Made by a program: the position numbers and the translations under genes. From NCBI RefSeq assembly GCF_028747785.1, contig NZ_CP118158.1:868001-932000 (forward strand): 64,000 nucleotides of DNA, read 5' to 3'. This stretch comes from Halosimplex aquaticum. Lineage in GTDB: Archaea; Halobacteriota; Halobacteria; Halobacteriales; Haloarculaceae. How positions within the stretch are numbered: the first letter of the stretch is position 1; every line of letters starts with the position of its first letter. The notes under the pieces were generated by a model that saw nothing but the letters and a program-made list of their open reading frames with translations, ran no database searches and was not told the DNA's origin. This document shows positions 1 to 8,798 of this stretch, piece after piece.

Positions 1-525
1 CCGGGCCCGGGGGTCGGCGGCCACTGCATCCCCTACTACCCCTACTTCGTCATCTCGGAGTTCGAGGGGGCGACGCCGCTGCTACAGACGGCCCGACACG
101 TCAACGAGTACATGCCGACGTTCACCGTCGAACGGGCGGCAGAGGCGCTCGACGAGCGGGGACGGGACCTCTCGGAGAGCACCGTCGCGGTGTTCGGACT
201 GACCTACCGGCCGGGCGTCGACGAGACGCGGGCGTCACCGGGCGTCGCGGTCGCCGAGGAGCTGGCCGAGCGGGCCGAGACCGTCTACGCCGTCGACCCG
301 ATCTGTACGAGCGCGCCGCCGGAGGGGGTCCAGCGGGTCTCGCTGGACGCCATCGGCGCGCGAGAACTCGACCTGGCCGTCGTCACGACCGGCCACGAGG
401 AGTTCGGCGAGATCCCGTGGTCGGCGTTCGAGGACCTGACGGTCTTCGACGGTCGGCACATGCTCGACGACGAGGACACGTCGCACCCGGTCAGTCGACT
501 CGGCGACGGGTCCGACGAGGACTAG
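1..525 (+). CDS. Nucleotide-sugar dehydrogenase (UDP-ManNAc dehydrogenase type), C-terminal part
   Basis: The reading frame is open from base 1, so the gene starts outside the window and only 174 residues are visible. The fragment opens with PGPGVGGHCIPYYPYF, the active-site loop of the WecC-type UDP-N-acetylmannosamine dehydrogenases, with the catalytic cysteine at fragment residue 9. The UDP-binding C-terminal domain follows, including VAVFGLTYRPGVDETRASP. Such enzymes oxidise a UDP-sugar to its uronic acid with NAD in the cytoplasm, feeding surface glycan or S-layer glycosylation. The stop overlaps the convergent HalOD1 gene by 3 bases. The family is clear; the exact sugar is inferred. Confidence 0.9.
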   Translation, partial: PGPGVGGHCIPYYPYFVISEFEGATPLLQTARHVNEYMPTFTVERAAEALDERGRDLSESTVAVFGLTYRPGVDETRASPGVAVAEELAERAETVYAVDPICTSAPPEGVQRVSLDAIGARELDLAVVTTGHEEFGEIPWSAFEDLTVFDGRHMLDDEDTSHPVSRLGDGSDED

Positions 526-845
526 CTGGGATCGACGCGGCGAACCAGGATGTCGCCGTCCGAATGGACGGTGATCTCGTGGGCGTCGAACTCGAAGACG
601 ACCCGCCCGGAGACGCTTCCTTCTCCGTCCGTGAACAGCCTATCGAGCGCGTCCGGGTCGACCACGTCGTACAGGGGCTGCTGGATGTCGATCGGCGTGA
701 CGCCCTTCGCTTCGGCCAGCGACTCGATGACCGCGACGCTCAGGTCGGTGCCCTCGGCGCGGTCGTCGGCCGACGAGTAGACCACTTCCGTCCCGGCGCC
801 GATCTGGCCGGCTCCACCGTCGTCTTCCGTCGTTCGTTCCGGCAT
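522..845 (-). CDS. HalOD1 output-domain protein
   Basis: This 107-residue protein matches the haloarchaeal HalOD1 domain. Landmarks are VAVIESLAEAKGV, the PLYDVVDPDALDRLF segment and VVFEFDAHEITVHSDG near the end. HalOD1 is a predicted signal-output domain of unknown biochemistry, often found alone as here. The longest frame begins with TTG at 878; I prefer the ATG at 845, because an A/T-rich promoter-like stretch (taagtag, near 885-892) sits about 40 bases upstream. It converges on the dehydrogenase with a 4-base overlap, so the two probably share a short terminator region. Confidence 0.85.
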   Translation of the reverse strand: MPERTTEDDGGAGQIGAGTEVVYSSADDRAEGTDLSVAVIESLAEAKGVTPIDIQQPLYDVVDPDALDRLFTDGEGSVSGRVVFEFDAHEITVHSDGDILVRRVDPS

Positions 846-1668
846 CGTCACACCGCCGTCGTCGATCCAGCGAGGCAACTACTTACCATGGCAGTACAGC
901 TACACGCACTCGACCGATATACAATGAATCTTCGGGTTCAGGACGGGGTTCCGGGTCACTCGCCGCCCGCTCCTCCGCGACCGAACCGCGCTCCCCGCCG
1001 ACCTCACAGGGCTCTCGTCGGCGTCGAACCCGCTTCGATTCCGTTGTCCGCTGTTTCGATCCGGTAACGTTCGGCTGTTGATCGCCGAGCTGAACTCGTC
1101 GCCAGCGCAGACGTATCACCCCCGTGGTAACTACGCGTTCGCACTCGGGCGGCCAGGTAAGAACGGCTTGAGTCCGTCCGTCGCGCGCGCCCAGATCGGC
1201 GCTCCAGGAATCCGTTCCCGGCCGGCGAGAGGCCGTAGACCTGTGCGCGGGCCCAGCGGATCGTCGCTATCGCGGAGAATGGGGTCCATTACTCGACGGA
1301 ATCGTGATATTAACCGGTGAGATAGTGTGACAGACGTTGCTTACCGGCCCGCGCATCGGGACCGTCGGCGGTAATGGACCCGTTATACTGGCCTGGACGA
1401 TTGTTCAATCAAGAAAGATTAAGTAGCCGTGCTCCCCAACAAGCAATCGGCGCAACAAACTCTGTGGAGGGGTCTCCAGCGCCGGGGGTACGGACACATG
1501 AAGGCAGACAATTCCCACGAATCGACCGCGAATCGAACGCCAACTACCCTCGAGAGGGGGACCGTCACCATCGGGCGGGCGAGGTATGAATAAGTCCTCG
1601 GTCGCCACAGTGACTCATCGGACCGCGAGCCCGTCTCGCGGTCGGCCGCATCGGGAGGTGTGGCACTG
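846..1668. other. Long gene-poor region with a probable promoter and leader
   Basis: I see no convincing gene here. The small frames have the arginine and proline-rich make-up of non-coding high-GC sequence. The notable part is an A/T-rich island at about 1383-1430 (ttatactgg, then a stretch with aagattaagtag) that looks like a haloarchaeal BRE/TATA region reading rightwards. If it drives the DUF7344 gene, the transcript would carry a leader of over 200 bases. Confidence 0.4.
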
Positions 1669-2289
1669 ATGTCTTCGGCATCCCAGCACGCGAACGAACA
1701 AGACGTCGTGCCGGAGGAGACAGAAGCCGACGCGGATCAAGCGGTCCCTACCGAGGCCGCGGAGGAGGCGGAGACCGAGGAAGAGTCGAGTTCGCAGCTC
1801 CCGCTCGACCACGTCTTCGAGATCCTCAAAAACGAGCGGCGCCGGACCGTGTTGCACTACCTGCGTGAACACGGCGGGACCGTGTCGCTCGGCGAACTGG
1901 CCGAACACGTCGCCGCCGTCGAGAACGGGACGACCGTCGCACAGGTCACGTCCAACGAGCGAAAGTGCGTGTACGTCGGCCTGTACCAGTGCCATCTGCC
2001 GAAGATGGACGACATGGACATCGTCGAGTTCAACCAGAACCGAGGCCGGATCTCGCTGGGCCCCAACGCGGCCCAGCTGTTCGAGTACCTCGAGGAATCC
2101 GACGAGGTCGACCGACCCTGGCCGCTGTACTACGGGTCCCTGACCGCCGTCGGTGCCGTGTTGCTCGTCGCGAGCCAGCTCGGCGCCGCCGCCGTCGGAC
2201 TGACCGCGACCGTCGTCTCGACGGTCGTCCTGCTCGGTCTCGTCGGCGTCGCCTCGGCGCAGACGCTCGACCAGCGGTCCGCCGACTGA
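1669..2289 (+). CDS. DUF7344 winged-helix protein with two C-terminal membrane helices
   Basis: The first 40 residues are acidic and probably disordered. Residues of about 45-145 form the haloarchaeal DUF7344 winged-helix domain (LDHVFEILKNERRRTVLHYL, then LGELAEHVAAVENG and a KCVYVGLYQCHLPKMD helix). Two hydrophobic segments follow near the C-terminus. A membrane-anchored DNA-binding regulator is inferred; its targets are unknown. A GTG at 1660 extends the frame, but GGAGGTG at 1654-1660 lies 8 bases before the ATG at 1669, so I place the start there. Confidence 0.82.
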   Translation: MSSASQHANEQDVVPEETEADADQAVPTEAAEEAETEEESSSQLPLDHVFEILKNERRRTVLHYLREHGGTVSLGELAEHVAAVENGTTVAQVTSNERKCVYVGLYQCHLPKMDDMDIVEFNQNRGRISLGPNAAQLFEYLEESDEVDRPWPLYYGSLTAVGAVLLVASQLGAAAVGLTATVVSTVVLLGLVGVASAQTLDQRSAD

Positions 2290-2508
2290 CGGTCGCGTCC
2301 GTCTGTCGGTTTCTTCTCCCGCTCTTCGCGTGACGCCGCCGCCTTGCAACTACCGGCCAGCGTCAGGTCCGGTTCGGCCACGACCGCAGGCGGCGCTGGC
2401 CGCTCTCGTCAGTCAGCGTCGCAGGAGACTGAAACCGGCCCGGAGAGACGGTACCGTCCGTTCGGACGGCGGATCGGGAAAACGCGTGTCGACTTCGGGG
2501 AGCCGTCG

Positions 2509-2703
2509 TCAGCGGACGGCGTCGAGTTCGACGAACGCCGGTTCGGTCGCCGAGATCCAGGTCGCCATCCGCTTGTGGTCGTCCACGCCCGCGGGGTAGA
2601 TCGTGCACTCGTCGGGGGCGTCCTCGTAGCGCTCGACGACCGCCCTGAGTTTCCACGCCGCCTCCTGCCTGCCGCGTCCCTGACCTTTCGGATCCGTCGA
2701 CAT
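2509..2703 (-). CDS. DUF7511-type small protein
   Basis: A 64-residue protein with no assigned function. Its C-terminal half, DECTIYPAGVDDHKRMATWI followed by an acidic hydrophobic strand ending in DAVR, matches the haloarchaeal DUF7511 family. A paralogue lies in this window at 19793-20026 with the same C-T-I-x-P-P/A, R-M-x-T-W-I-S and D-x-x-R positions. It stands alone between unrelated genes. The paralogue supports its being a real gene. Confidence 0.75.
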   Translation of the reverse strand: MSTDPKGQGRGRQEAAWKLRAVVERYEDAPDECTIYPAGVDDHKRMATWISATEPAFVELDAVR

Positions 2704-2864
2704 GGACTACTGTACCCCCCAGACGGCCATTGTAATTGATGCGCTACAGTCGTCGTAGAGAGCGTATATCTCGATATGCCGGGAGAAACACGGGTGAAAC
2801 TGTCGAAACTGTCTCTCGTCAGCGACGATCCGCCCGACTCGACGGGGATGAGAACGTTCGCGGC

Positions 2865-4064
2865 TCAGCGGTCTCGGGCGTTCCCGCCGCCGCGGCAGTG
2901 ATACGCGTCGCGGCCGGCGACGAACGCGCGGGTCACCGTGGGAACCGGGTCCGGGTCGACGACGACGAGGTCGGCGCGGGCGCCCGGGACCAGTTCGCCG
3001 CGGTCGTCCAGGCCGGCGACCCTGGCCGGCTCGCGCGTCACGCGGGCGACGCGTCGTTCGATCGGTTCGCCCGTGTCGACGAACACCGACGCCAGCAGCG
3101 CTTCCGGACGGTAATCCGAACAGAGGACGTCGACGACGCCCTCCTCGATGGCCTCCCGGGCGTCGAGGTTGCCCCAGAGGCTCCCGCCGCGGACCAGGTT
3201 CGGCGCGCCCATGGCGGTCGCGGCGCCGCGCTCGGTCGCGCGCCGCGCCGCCGACAGCGAGACGGGGTACTCACAGAGGTCGACGCCGTGGTCGACCGCG
3301 TGGTCGACGGCCGCCGGGTCGGCGTCGTCGTGCGAGGCGAGCGTGACGCCGGCCGACGCGAGCTCGTCGGTCAGGTCCGCGATGCGCTCACGCAGCGTCG
3401 CCGCCGCGACGCCACGGCGGTCGCGACCGGCCCGCGCCGCCTCGTCGGCGACGGCGCCGCGGCCGTCGGTGTACCGCTGTGCGAACGCGTCCTCGTCGTC
3501 GAACTGGCCGCGGCCGGGGACGTGGGCCATCAGCGAGACCACGTCGACGATCGGCCGGTCGGCGAGGTCGCCGACGCAGGCGACTGAGGCGGCGTCAGTG
3601 AGCTCACAGCGGGCGTGGACGCGGTGGTCGGCCGCGAGCCCCGCACCGTCTGCCACCGCGTCCAGGAGCTCCGTCGCTCCCTCTATCGACCGGTTCTTCT
3701 CGGGGGCCTCCTCGAAGGCGATCGCGTCGAACTTCGTGGTCACGCCGGCGGCGAGCGTCAGTCGATCGGCCGTGGCGAGCGCCGCGGTCGAGTCGACGCG
3801 CTCGCCGGAGCGCGGACAGAGGTACCGCTCGACGTCGTCGCCGTGCAGGTCCACGAGCCCCGGTAAGACGTACTCGCCGCTGGCGTCGATCCTCCGCGTG
3901 GACCCCTCGGCGCGCGCCGGCGACTCGGCGCTGTTCCCCCCGGGATCGACGTCGACGATGCGGTCGCCCTCGATCACCACGCGCCCGCCCTCGTGGGACC
4001 GATGCGGGGTGACCACGGTGCCGCCGTCGACGACGACGCGTTCTCGGTCGGTCGGTTCGGTCAT
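2865..4064 (-). CDS. phnM: PhnM-like amidohydrolase (alpha-D-ribose 1-methylphosphonate 5-triphosphate diphosphatase family)
   Basis: This 399-residue amidohydrolase carries the hallmarks of PhnM: PGLVDLHGDDVERYLCPRSG near residue 70, a KFDAI strand, HARCELTD, MAHVPGRGQF, ASHDDAD, MGAPNLVRGGSLWGN and CSDYRPEALL. PhnM removes pyrophosphate from the ribosyl-triphosphate intermediate of the carbon-phosphorus lyase pathway. No other phn gene is visible within at least 60 kb to its right or 2.8 kb to its left. It may therefore act with unlinked genes or on another substrate. The motif match is strong; the substrate is inferred from the family. Confidence 0.85.
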   Translation of the reverse strand: MTEPTDRERVVVDGGTVVTPHRSHEGGRVVIEGDRIVDVDPGGNSAESPARAEGSTRRIDASGEYVLPGLVDLHGDDVERYLCPRSGERVDSTAALATADRLTLAAGVTTKFDAIAFEEAPEKNRSIEGATELLDAVADGAGLAADHRVHARCELTDAASVACVGDLADRPIVDVVSLMAHVPGRGQFDDEDAFAQRYTDGRGAVADEAARAGRDRRGVAAATLRERIADLTDELASAGVTLASHDDADPAAVDHAVDHGVDLCEYPVSLSAARRATERGAATAMGAPNLVRGGSLWGNLDAREAIEEGVVDVLCSDYRPEALLASVFVDTGEPIERRVARVTREPARVAGLDDRGELVPGARADLVVVDPDPVPTVTRAFVAGRDAYHCRGGGNARDR

Positions 4065-4931
4065 TGATAAGGTAACAGGGGACCGACCGCGATAGTTATG
4101 GGTCGGCTAAACTCGGTCCGGTCTGCGGTCCGACGCGCGGCCGGCGGACGGGAGCATCGCGGCTGCGAGCGGTCGGCAGGGGCGCTCGGACGCGCCAGTC
4201 GCCGTCGGTCTGGTCCCAAAGAATGGACGGGGCGCGCCAGGACGGCGGGCCGGACCGGGCGAGTCCGGCCCAACACTGGGCATCGGTGCGCGGCCGAACG
4301 GACGGCATCGGACTGGGTGGGGTGTCTCCCCCCAACCCCCCGTTCGACGGATGCGGGGCAGACAACTTCGTTATACCCCGCATACGGCCGCTGTCGAACT
4401 CCCTCGGCGAAGCGGGGAGTTCGAATTCGCCGTCTTCGTGGCCTGTGTCGAGGGAGACAGCGGCCCGAGCGAGTCCGGAACGAATACCCCGTCTGCGCGG
4501 GGATATCGACGGATAAACTGCCGACTGTCGGTCTGTAGCCGGCGTTTACTCCCCGGTTTCGAGCGTGAACGATTGTGCCCGTTTAACCGTCGTACCCCCC
4601 ATCGTTGGGATGCCGTCGACCCATCGACCGGCACCACCTGACACGCCCGAACCCCTGTGCATCGCCGGCGAGGCTCCCGTTCCCGTCGGCTTCCCAGCCC
4701 ACCGGTCGGCCGCTCCTTCGGTGTGCGCTCCTGCCCGGGGCGTCACACGGGAAGACGGCACCGTCTACCAGCAGTTCGCGGCCGCCCGTCGGCTCATCCG
4801 CCCGTGACCCAACCGGGCCGACGGGTCGCGGAATTTCTGACGCGCTCTTTCGACGACCGGCAGTGGCGCTCGCCTCCGTCCAAACGAGACCACCGACAGG
4901 CGTAAGGCCGTCCCGCGAGTGCCCGTGTCCC
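4065..4931. other. Gene-poor region
   Basis: About 870 bases with no frame that I believe is coding; those present are proline/arginine-rich and lack family features. It contains an inverted repeat at 4394-4424 (annotated separately) and a run of homopolymeric G and C near 4317-4345 that could form a hairpin. The last part must hold the rdfA promoter, but I cannot single out a TATA box. Confidence 0.4.
4394..4424. repeat. Inverted repeat, 10-bp arms
   Basis: TCGAACTCCC at 4394-4403 is perfectly repeated in inverse as GGGAGTTCGA at 4415-4424, with an 11-base loop. It lies in the gene-poor stretch between phnM and rdfA. It may be a hairpin in an unannotated transcript or a protein-binding site. 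Confidence 0.55.
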
Positions 4932-5564
4932 ATGCAATCGGACGACTCCGGTGCGACGCGGAGCAAGGTCGCGCGGGTCATCGACGCGTACGACCTCGAC
5001 GGGATGGGCGACCGGCTGGTCGAGCGCTGGACCGGGGCTGACGGCGAACGGGCGAGTCTCCGCGACCTCGCGGACGAGTTCAACCGGGAGGTCCTGCGGA
5101 CCGCGATGCGCGAGGTGGGGCGGAGTCCGATGGAGCGCGTGGTCGAGCAGACCTACGAGACGCTGACCGCGAGCGACGTGAGCGAGGGGCGGAAGGCGGA
5201 GGTCCGGAACCAGCTCACCCGCGACGGCGTCGACGTCGACGCGCTCCGCGGCGACTTCGTCTCCCACCAGTCGGTACACACCTACCTCACGTCCGTGCGA
5301 GAGGTCACGGCGCCCTCGTCCGACTCCGACCCGGTCGAGACGGACGTCGGGACGATCCAGCGGCTACTGGGTCGGACGGCGACGGTGGCCGAGGACACGC
5401 TCGAACGCCATCGCGACGCCGAGCGGGTGGTCCTCGGCGACTTCGACGTGTTCCTGGACCTCCGGGTGCTGTGTCACCGCTGTGGGAGCGACCGCGACGT
5501 AGTCACGCTCCTCGAAAACGGGGGGTGCGCGTGCGACGAACCGGTCGACGCGTCACCCGAGTGA
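4932..5564 (+). CDS. rdfA: Rod-determining factor RdfA family protein
   Basis: This 210-residue protein matches the haloarchaeal RdfA family: KVARVIDAYDLDGMGDRLVE, then SLRDLADEFNREVL, a VDVDALRGDFVSHQSVHTYL block, and a C-terminal zinc-ribbon-like LCHRCG...CACD. RdfA is needed for the rod-shaped cell form in Haloferax volcanii. Here the role in cell shape is inferred from the family. The frame is open back to 4605, but conservation begins right after the ATG at 4932 and the upstream part has non-coding composition. It stands alone on the plus strand. Confidence 0.82.
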   Translation: MQSDDSGATRSKVARVIDAYDLDGMGDRLVERWTGADGERASLRDLADEFNREVLRTAMREVGRSPMERVVEQTYETLTASDVSEGRKAEVRNQLTRDGVDVDALRGDFVSHQSVHTYLTSVREVTAPSSDSDPVETDVGTIQRLLGRTATVAEDTLERHRDAERVVLGDFDVFLDLRVLCHRCGSDRDVVTLLENGGCACDEPVDASPE

Positions 5565-5691
5565 GCGCGCTGGCCCGCCGCTGTGCGCGAGTCGCGGCTG
5601 CGTCACGGAAACCGGGGCGGCGGGCTCGGGTCCTCGGGTTCGGACTCGTCGTCGGCCGCCGCGTCCGGCGGCCGGGCGGTCGTCTCGCGTC

Positions 5692-5961
5692 TCACGCGAT
5701 CCTCCGTTCGCTGGTCGGGTCTTCGTCGGCGTCGAGGCGGACGACCTCGTTCGTGCTGTGATCGACGGCGCGCCGGTCGATCGTGAGCATCGAGCGGTCG
5801 CCCTCGTCACCGGTCGGGTCGACGCGCTCCGAGTCGACGCGCTCCGGATCGAGCAGTACGCGTGCACGTTCGCCGTCGACGCGGACGATCGTTCCGACGG
5901 CCGAACCACCGGTCGTGACCACGCGCTTGCCTCTGTCGGTGCCCTGGAAGTTCCGTTGCAT
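5692..5961 (-). CDS. PRC-barrel-like small protein
   Basis: An 89-residue protein resembling small haloarchaeal PRC-barrel proteins. It begins with F-x-x-x-D-x-GKRVVTTGGSAVGTI, followed by a charged loop and a final strand pair ending in VVRLD. PRC-barrels bind RNA or proteins in several systems, but the role of these single-domain copies is unknown. A clearer PRC-barrel gene lies at 22693-22947. The middle part (EDERVDSERVDP-like repeats of V-D-S/P-E-R) is low in complexity, which lowers certainty. Confidence 0.65.
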   Translation of the reverse strand: MQRNFQGTDRGKRVVTTGGSAVGTIVRVDGERARVLLDPERVDSERVDPTGDEGDRSMLTIDRRAVDHSTNEVVRLDADEDPTSERRIA

Positions 5962-6451
5962 GCTGATGCTCCGATCCGCCTGTCCGCTGGCTGCGGACGG
6001 GGATTCGTGTCACAGTACCCGAGTTTAGTACGTAAAGGCGAACACCCGTTCCACCGGTGGCGGACTGTTCCGACTGTTGCAACGGTGCCCTCGGCCGGTA
6101 GGCCGCTCTTACACTCCGTCTGGCTGTTGCCCCCCGCGGATCGAACGAGTCGCAGTCTCCGCACTCGTCGGAAGTGAACCGATCGATACCGGAATCGGAT
6201 CCGATGGGTCGTCTGACAGGACCGGCCACGGACGCAGTACAGACGACTGCTCGCCGAGAGGCTTCCTGACGTCTGTTCTCCCGACAACTACGCTCCTTGT
6301 CCAGCCGTCCCGGTCTGAACGACGAGAGGCGTCGTAAACGCCGAACATCCATTTAGAGCCGGAGAACGCCGCTTTCGGGCGGTCTATTCGGTTCGCCAAC
6401 TTATTTCAGAGAAACTGTGTCGAGAGCCGAGACGATCCGGCCTCTGATTCC
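5962..6451. other. Gene-poor region
   Basis: About 490 bases without a supported gene. Overlapping frames on both strands are rich in R, S and P and match nothing I know. The segment is slightly more A/T-rich than its surroundings, for example around 6015-6035 and 6390-6410, and presumably carries the promoter for the minus-strand PRC-barrel gene. Confidence 0.35.
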
Positions 6452-6772
6452 TCAGGGCGCACCCGCGAGGACGAACGTGCTCTCCTCGTCGCCGTTCTCG
6501 ATCTGTCGCTGCTCCTCGGGGGCGATCCTGAGCGCGTCGCCCGCGGTCATCTCGACTTCGTCGCCGTCGACGGTGACGGTCGCCTCGCCCTCGACGAGGA
6601 CGTACACCTCCTCCTGTTGGTCGTCGGCGTGGTCGTGGGCCTTCCCTTCCCACCCGGGCTCGCACTCCAGCAGGGAGACGCCGAGGTTTTCGCAGCCGAG
6701 TTCGTCGCGCAGGAAGTGGAGGCCGCCGCCGACGGCGTCCACGTCCTCGTAGTTTACCTTGTTCGGTGACAT
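6452..6772 (-). CDS. Cupin-domain protein
   Basis: A 106-residue single-domain cupin. Motif 1 (G-x5-H-x-H-x3-E-like) is visible as GWEGKAHDHADDQQEEVYVL and motif 2 as AGDALRIAPEEQRQIEN. The two histidines and the glutamate of motif 1 would bind a metal. The substrate is unknown. A GTG at 6781 would add three residues. The ATG at 6772 is the more usual start for this family, and GGAGG lies immediately in front of it. It has no operon partner; the next gene downstream on the plus-strand side is RdfA, well separated. Confidence 0.85.
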   Translation of the reverse strand: MSPNKVNYEDVDAVGGGLHFLRDELGCENLGVSLLECEPGWEGKAHDHADDQQEEVYVLVEGEATVTVDGDEVEMTAGDALRIAPEEQRQIENGDEESTFVLAGAP

Positions 6773-6859
6773 CTCCTCCACCTACGGCTACCTGCCTGAA
6801 GTTCCTGTTGGCGGGAGCGAGAGCGAGCGGAATCAGCCGAAAGCGGGCCCGCGGGGTCG

Positions 6860-8677
6860 TCAGCTATCGCCGAGCACGTCGGTCGTCACCGTGGAGTTCT
6901 GGCTCAGCGAGTCCAGCCTGACGGTCTCGGTCCCGGCCTGCGTCTCGACGGTGGCCGTCACGGCCACGGTCAGGTTCGAGGACTCGCCGCGGCGGACGTG
7001 CGTGACCCACCACTCGTCCATCCGCTGGTTGTCGAGCGCCATCGTGAAGCCGATCGATTCGCTCTCGCCCGGCGGGACGGTGTGGGTCCCCGGCGCCGTT
7101 CGATTCGCGAGCACGACGTCGTTCAGGGCGACGCGATAGCGGATCTCCGTCACCGTCACTGGGGCCGGCTGCTCGTTCTCCAGGGTCGCGTTCACGTCGA
7201 TCGGGGCCGTCTCGGGGGTCGCCTGGCCCCATCGGACGGACTCGGGGCGGACGACCATCGCCTCGCGCCCGTCGACCGCGACCGTCTCGGCCTCGCCGTC
7301 GCCCATGCCGGCCAGCAGGTTTGTCTCGAACTCGCTGCGCTGGTCGACCACGGGCACGTCGAACCGGGTGAACCCGAGGTCGGCGCGGACCTCCGGCGTC
7401 GTCGTCACCGTCGAAGCCTCTCCGCGGTTGACGTGGCGGGCCCACCAGGCCGGGACCTTCGAGTTGTTCATCGTCGACGTCAGTTCGAACTCGCTCCGGC
7501 CGGCGTCGAGCCCGTCGGTCCGCTGGCGCCCGGTCGCGACGAGGATGCCGTTGACCGCGGTGTGCTGGGCGGCGCGTATCGAGAGCAGATCGTTGATCGC
7601 CGCGTCGTCGTTGGTGTTGTTCAGCGCGACCGTCGTCAGGATCTCGGTGGTCTCCTCGTCGACGGCGCCCCACTCCCGGTCCGTGTCGTTGATCCGGGGC
7701 CGCTCGAACTCGATGTCGCGTTCGGGCGCGTCGCGGGCCGTCACCGACGTGGACCCGCCGCCGAGCACGTCCGTCTCCAGGGTGAGCGAGCGCTCGTAGA
7801 TGCGGATCGGGACGCGCTTGTACTCGCCGTCGCGCTCGACGAGGCCGTAGAGTTCGACCGAGAGGGTGCTGCGCTCGCTGTCGTTGACGTGGTTGGCCCA
7901 CCAGTCGGCCATCCGCGCGGTGTCGAGGTTCATCCGCACGTCGAGGCGTCCGGTCTCGCCCGGTTCGACGGTCACGCCCGAGAGCTGTCGGTCCGCGGCG
8001 AGGGTGACGTTGTTCATCTCGACGGCGTACTCGACGCCGTCGAGGCTGACCGGGTAGTCGTGGACGTTCTCGACGGTCGAGGTGACCGACAGCGGCGTCA
8101 CCGACTCGTTCGCCTCGCCCCACTCGGCGCGCTGTTCGCCGACCCGCAGGAACGGCTCGCCGCGGAACTCGACCGTCCGGCCGCCTTCTTTCGCGAAGCC
8201 GCCGAGGAGGTCCGTCTCGACGGCGGACCGCTGGGCGGGCACGTCCCGGGAGAACCCCGGCGCGGAGACCGTCGCGTCGACCCGGAGCTTAGACTTCTCC
8301 CCGCCGTTGACGTGCGTGACCCACCACTTCGCGATCTTCGAGTTCGACATCGCTGTCGACAGGTGCAGTTCGTTCGTCCCGGGGCCGAACCCGACTCCCG
8401 TCCGCTCGCCGCGCGCGAGGACGACGTCGTTGAGCCGCGCGGTGTAGGCCACGTCGACGACGCCGGGCACGCCGACAGGGTTCGGGTTCGTCACCGTGGC
8501 GGTCGTCCGGATCTCCGTCGTCTCCGCGGTCACCGTTCCCCAGTCGCTCTCGACGCCCTCGACCGTCGGTTTCGCGAGGACGCCCGTCCCCGCGAGCGCC
8601 GCGATGCCGACCGCGAGTACGAGGAAGATCCCGAGAGAGACGGCGGCGATCCGTCGAAGCCGCGCCCGTGAAATCAT
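6860..8677 (-). CDS. Membrane-anchored LEA14/WHy-domain protein with four tandem repeats
   Basis: This 605-residue protein has one N-terminal membrane helix (about 13-35) and then four LEA14-like (WHy) domains at roughly 37-158, 178-305, 325-452 and 478-603. Each repeat opens with a W-G-x-A/V element, has an L-N-D/N-V-x-L-A strand and closes with a conserved WW-x2-HV-x2-GE/SE-S-x-L motif followed by D-V/L-LGG. The WHy fold is linked to desiccation and stress tolerance in plants and bacteria. Here an extracytoplasmic stress or surface role is inferred. The longest frame starts at 8704. I use the ATG at 8677, which leads directly into the charged residues and signal anchor. Confidence 0.88.
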   Translation of the reverse strand: MISRARLRRIAAVSLGIFLVLAVGIAALAGTGVLAKPTVEGVESDWGTVTAETTEIRTTATVTNPNPVGVPGVVDVAYTARLNDVVLARGERTGVGFGPGTNELHLSTAMSNSKIAKWWVTHVNGGEKSKLRVDATVSAPGFSRDVPAQRSAVETDLLGGFAKEGGRTVEFRGEPFLRVGEQRAEWGEANESVTPLSVTSTVENVHDYPVSLDGVEYAVEMNNVTLAADRQLSGVTVEPGETGRLDVRMNLDTARMADWWANHVNDSERSTLSVELYGLVERDGEYKRVPIRIYERSLTLETDVLGGGSTSVTARDAPERDIEFERPRINDTDREWGAVDEETTEILTTVALNNTNDDAAINDLLSIRAAQHTAVNGILVATGRQRTDGLDAGRSEFELTSTMNNSKVPAWWARHVNRGEASTVTTTPEVRADLGFTRFDVPVVDQRSEFETNLLAGMGDGEAETVAVDGREAMVVRPESVRWGQATPETAPIDVNATLENEQPAPVTVTEIRYRVALNDVVLANRTAPGTHTVPPGESESIGFTMALDNQRMDEWWVTHVRRGESSNLTVAVTATVETQAGTETVRLDSLSQNSTVTTDVLGDS

Positions 8678-8798
8678 CACCTGAAGCAACTCACGGACGC
8701 ACAAAAGAGTTTAGCTCCGAGTCTCGAAATCGATAGACAGCGCCCGAATCGCGGAGGGTCCGGGGACAGCGGCACTCAGGCGTCGAAGACGGGGTCGC

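Noticed and set aside
883-1119. Small minus-strand frame upstream of the HalOD1 gene
   Set aside because: Arginine-rich shadow-like composition and no promoter or homologous motif.
4098-4538. Frames in the gap between phnM and rdfA
   Set aside because: Arg/Pro-rich, overlapping on both strands, without start signals or recognisable motifs.
6998-8671. A 557-codon plus-strand frame antisense to the LEA14 protein
   Set aside because: Antisense shadow; the opposite strand encodes a clear four-repeat protein.
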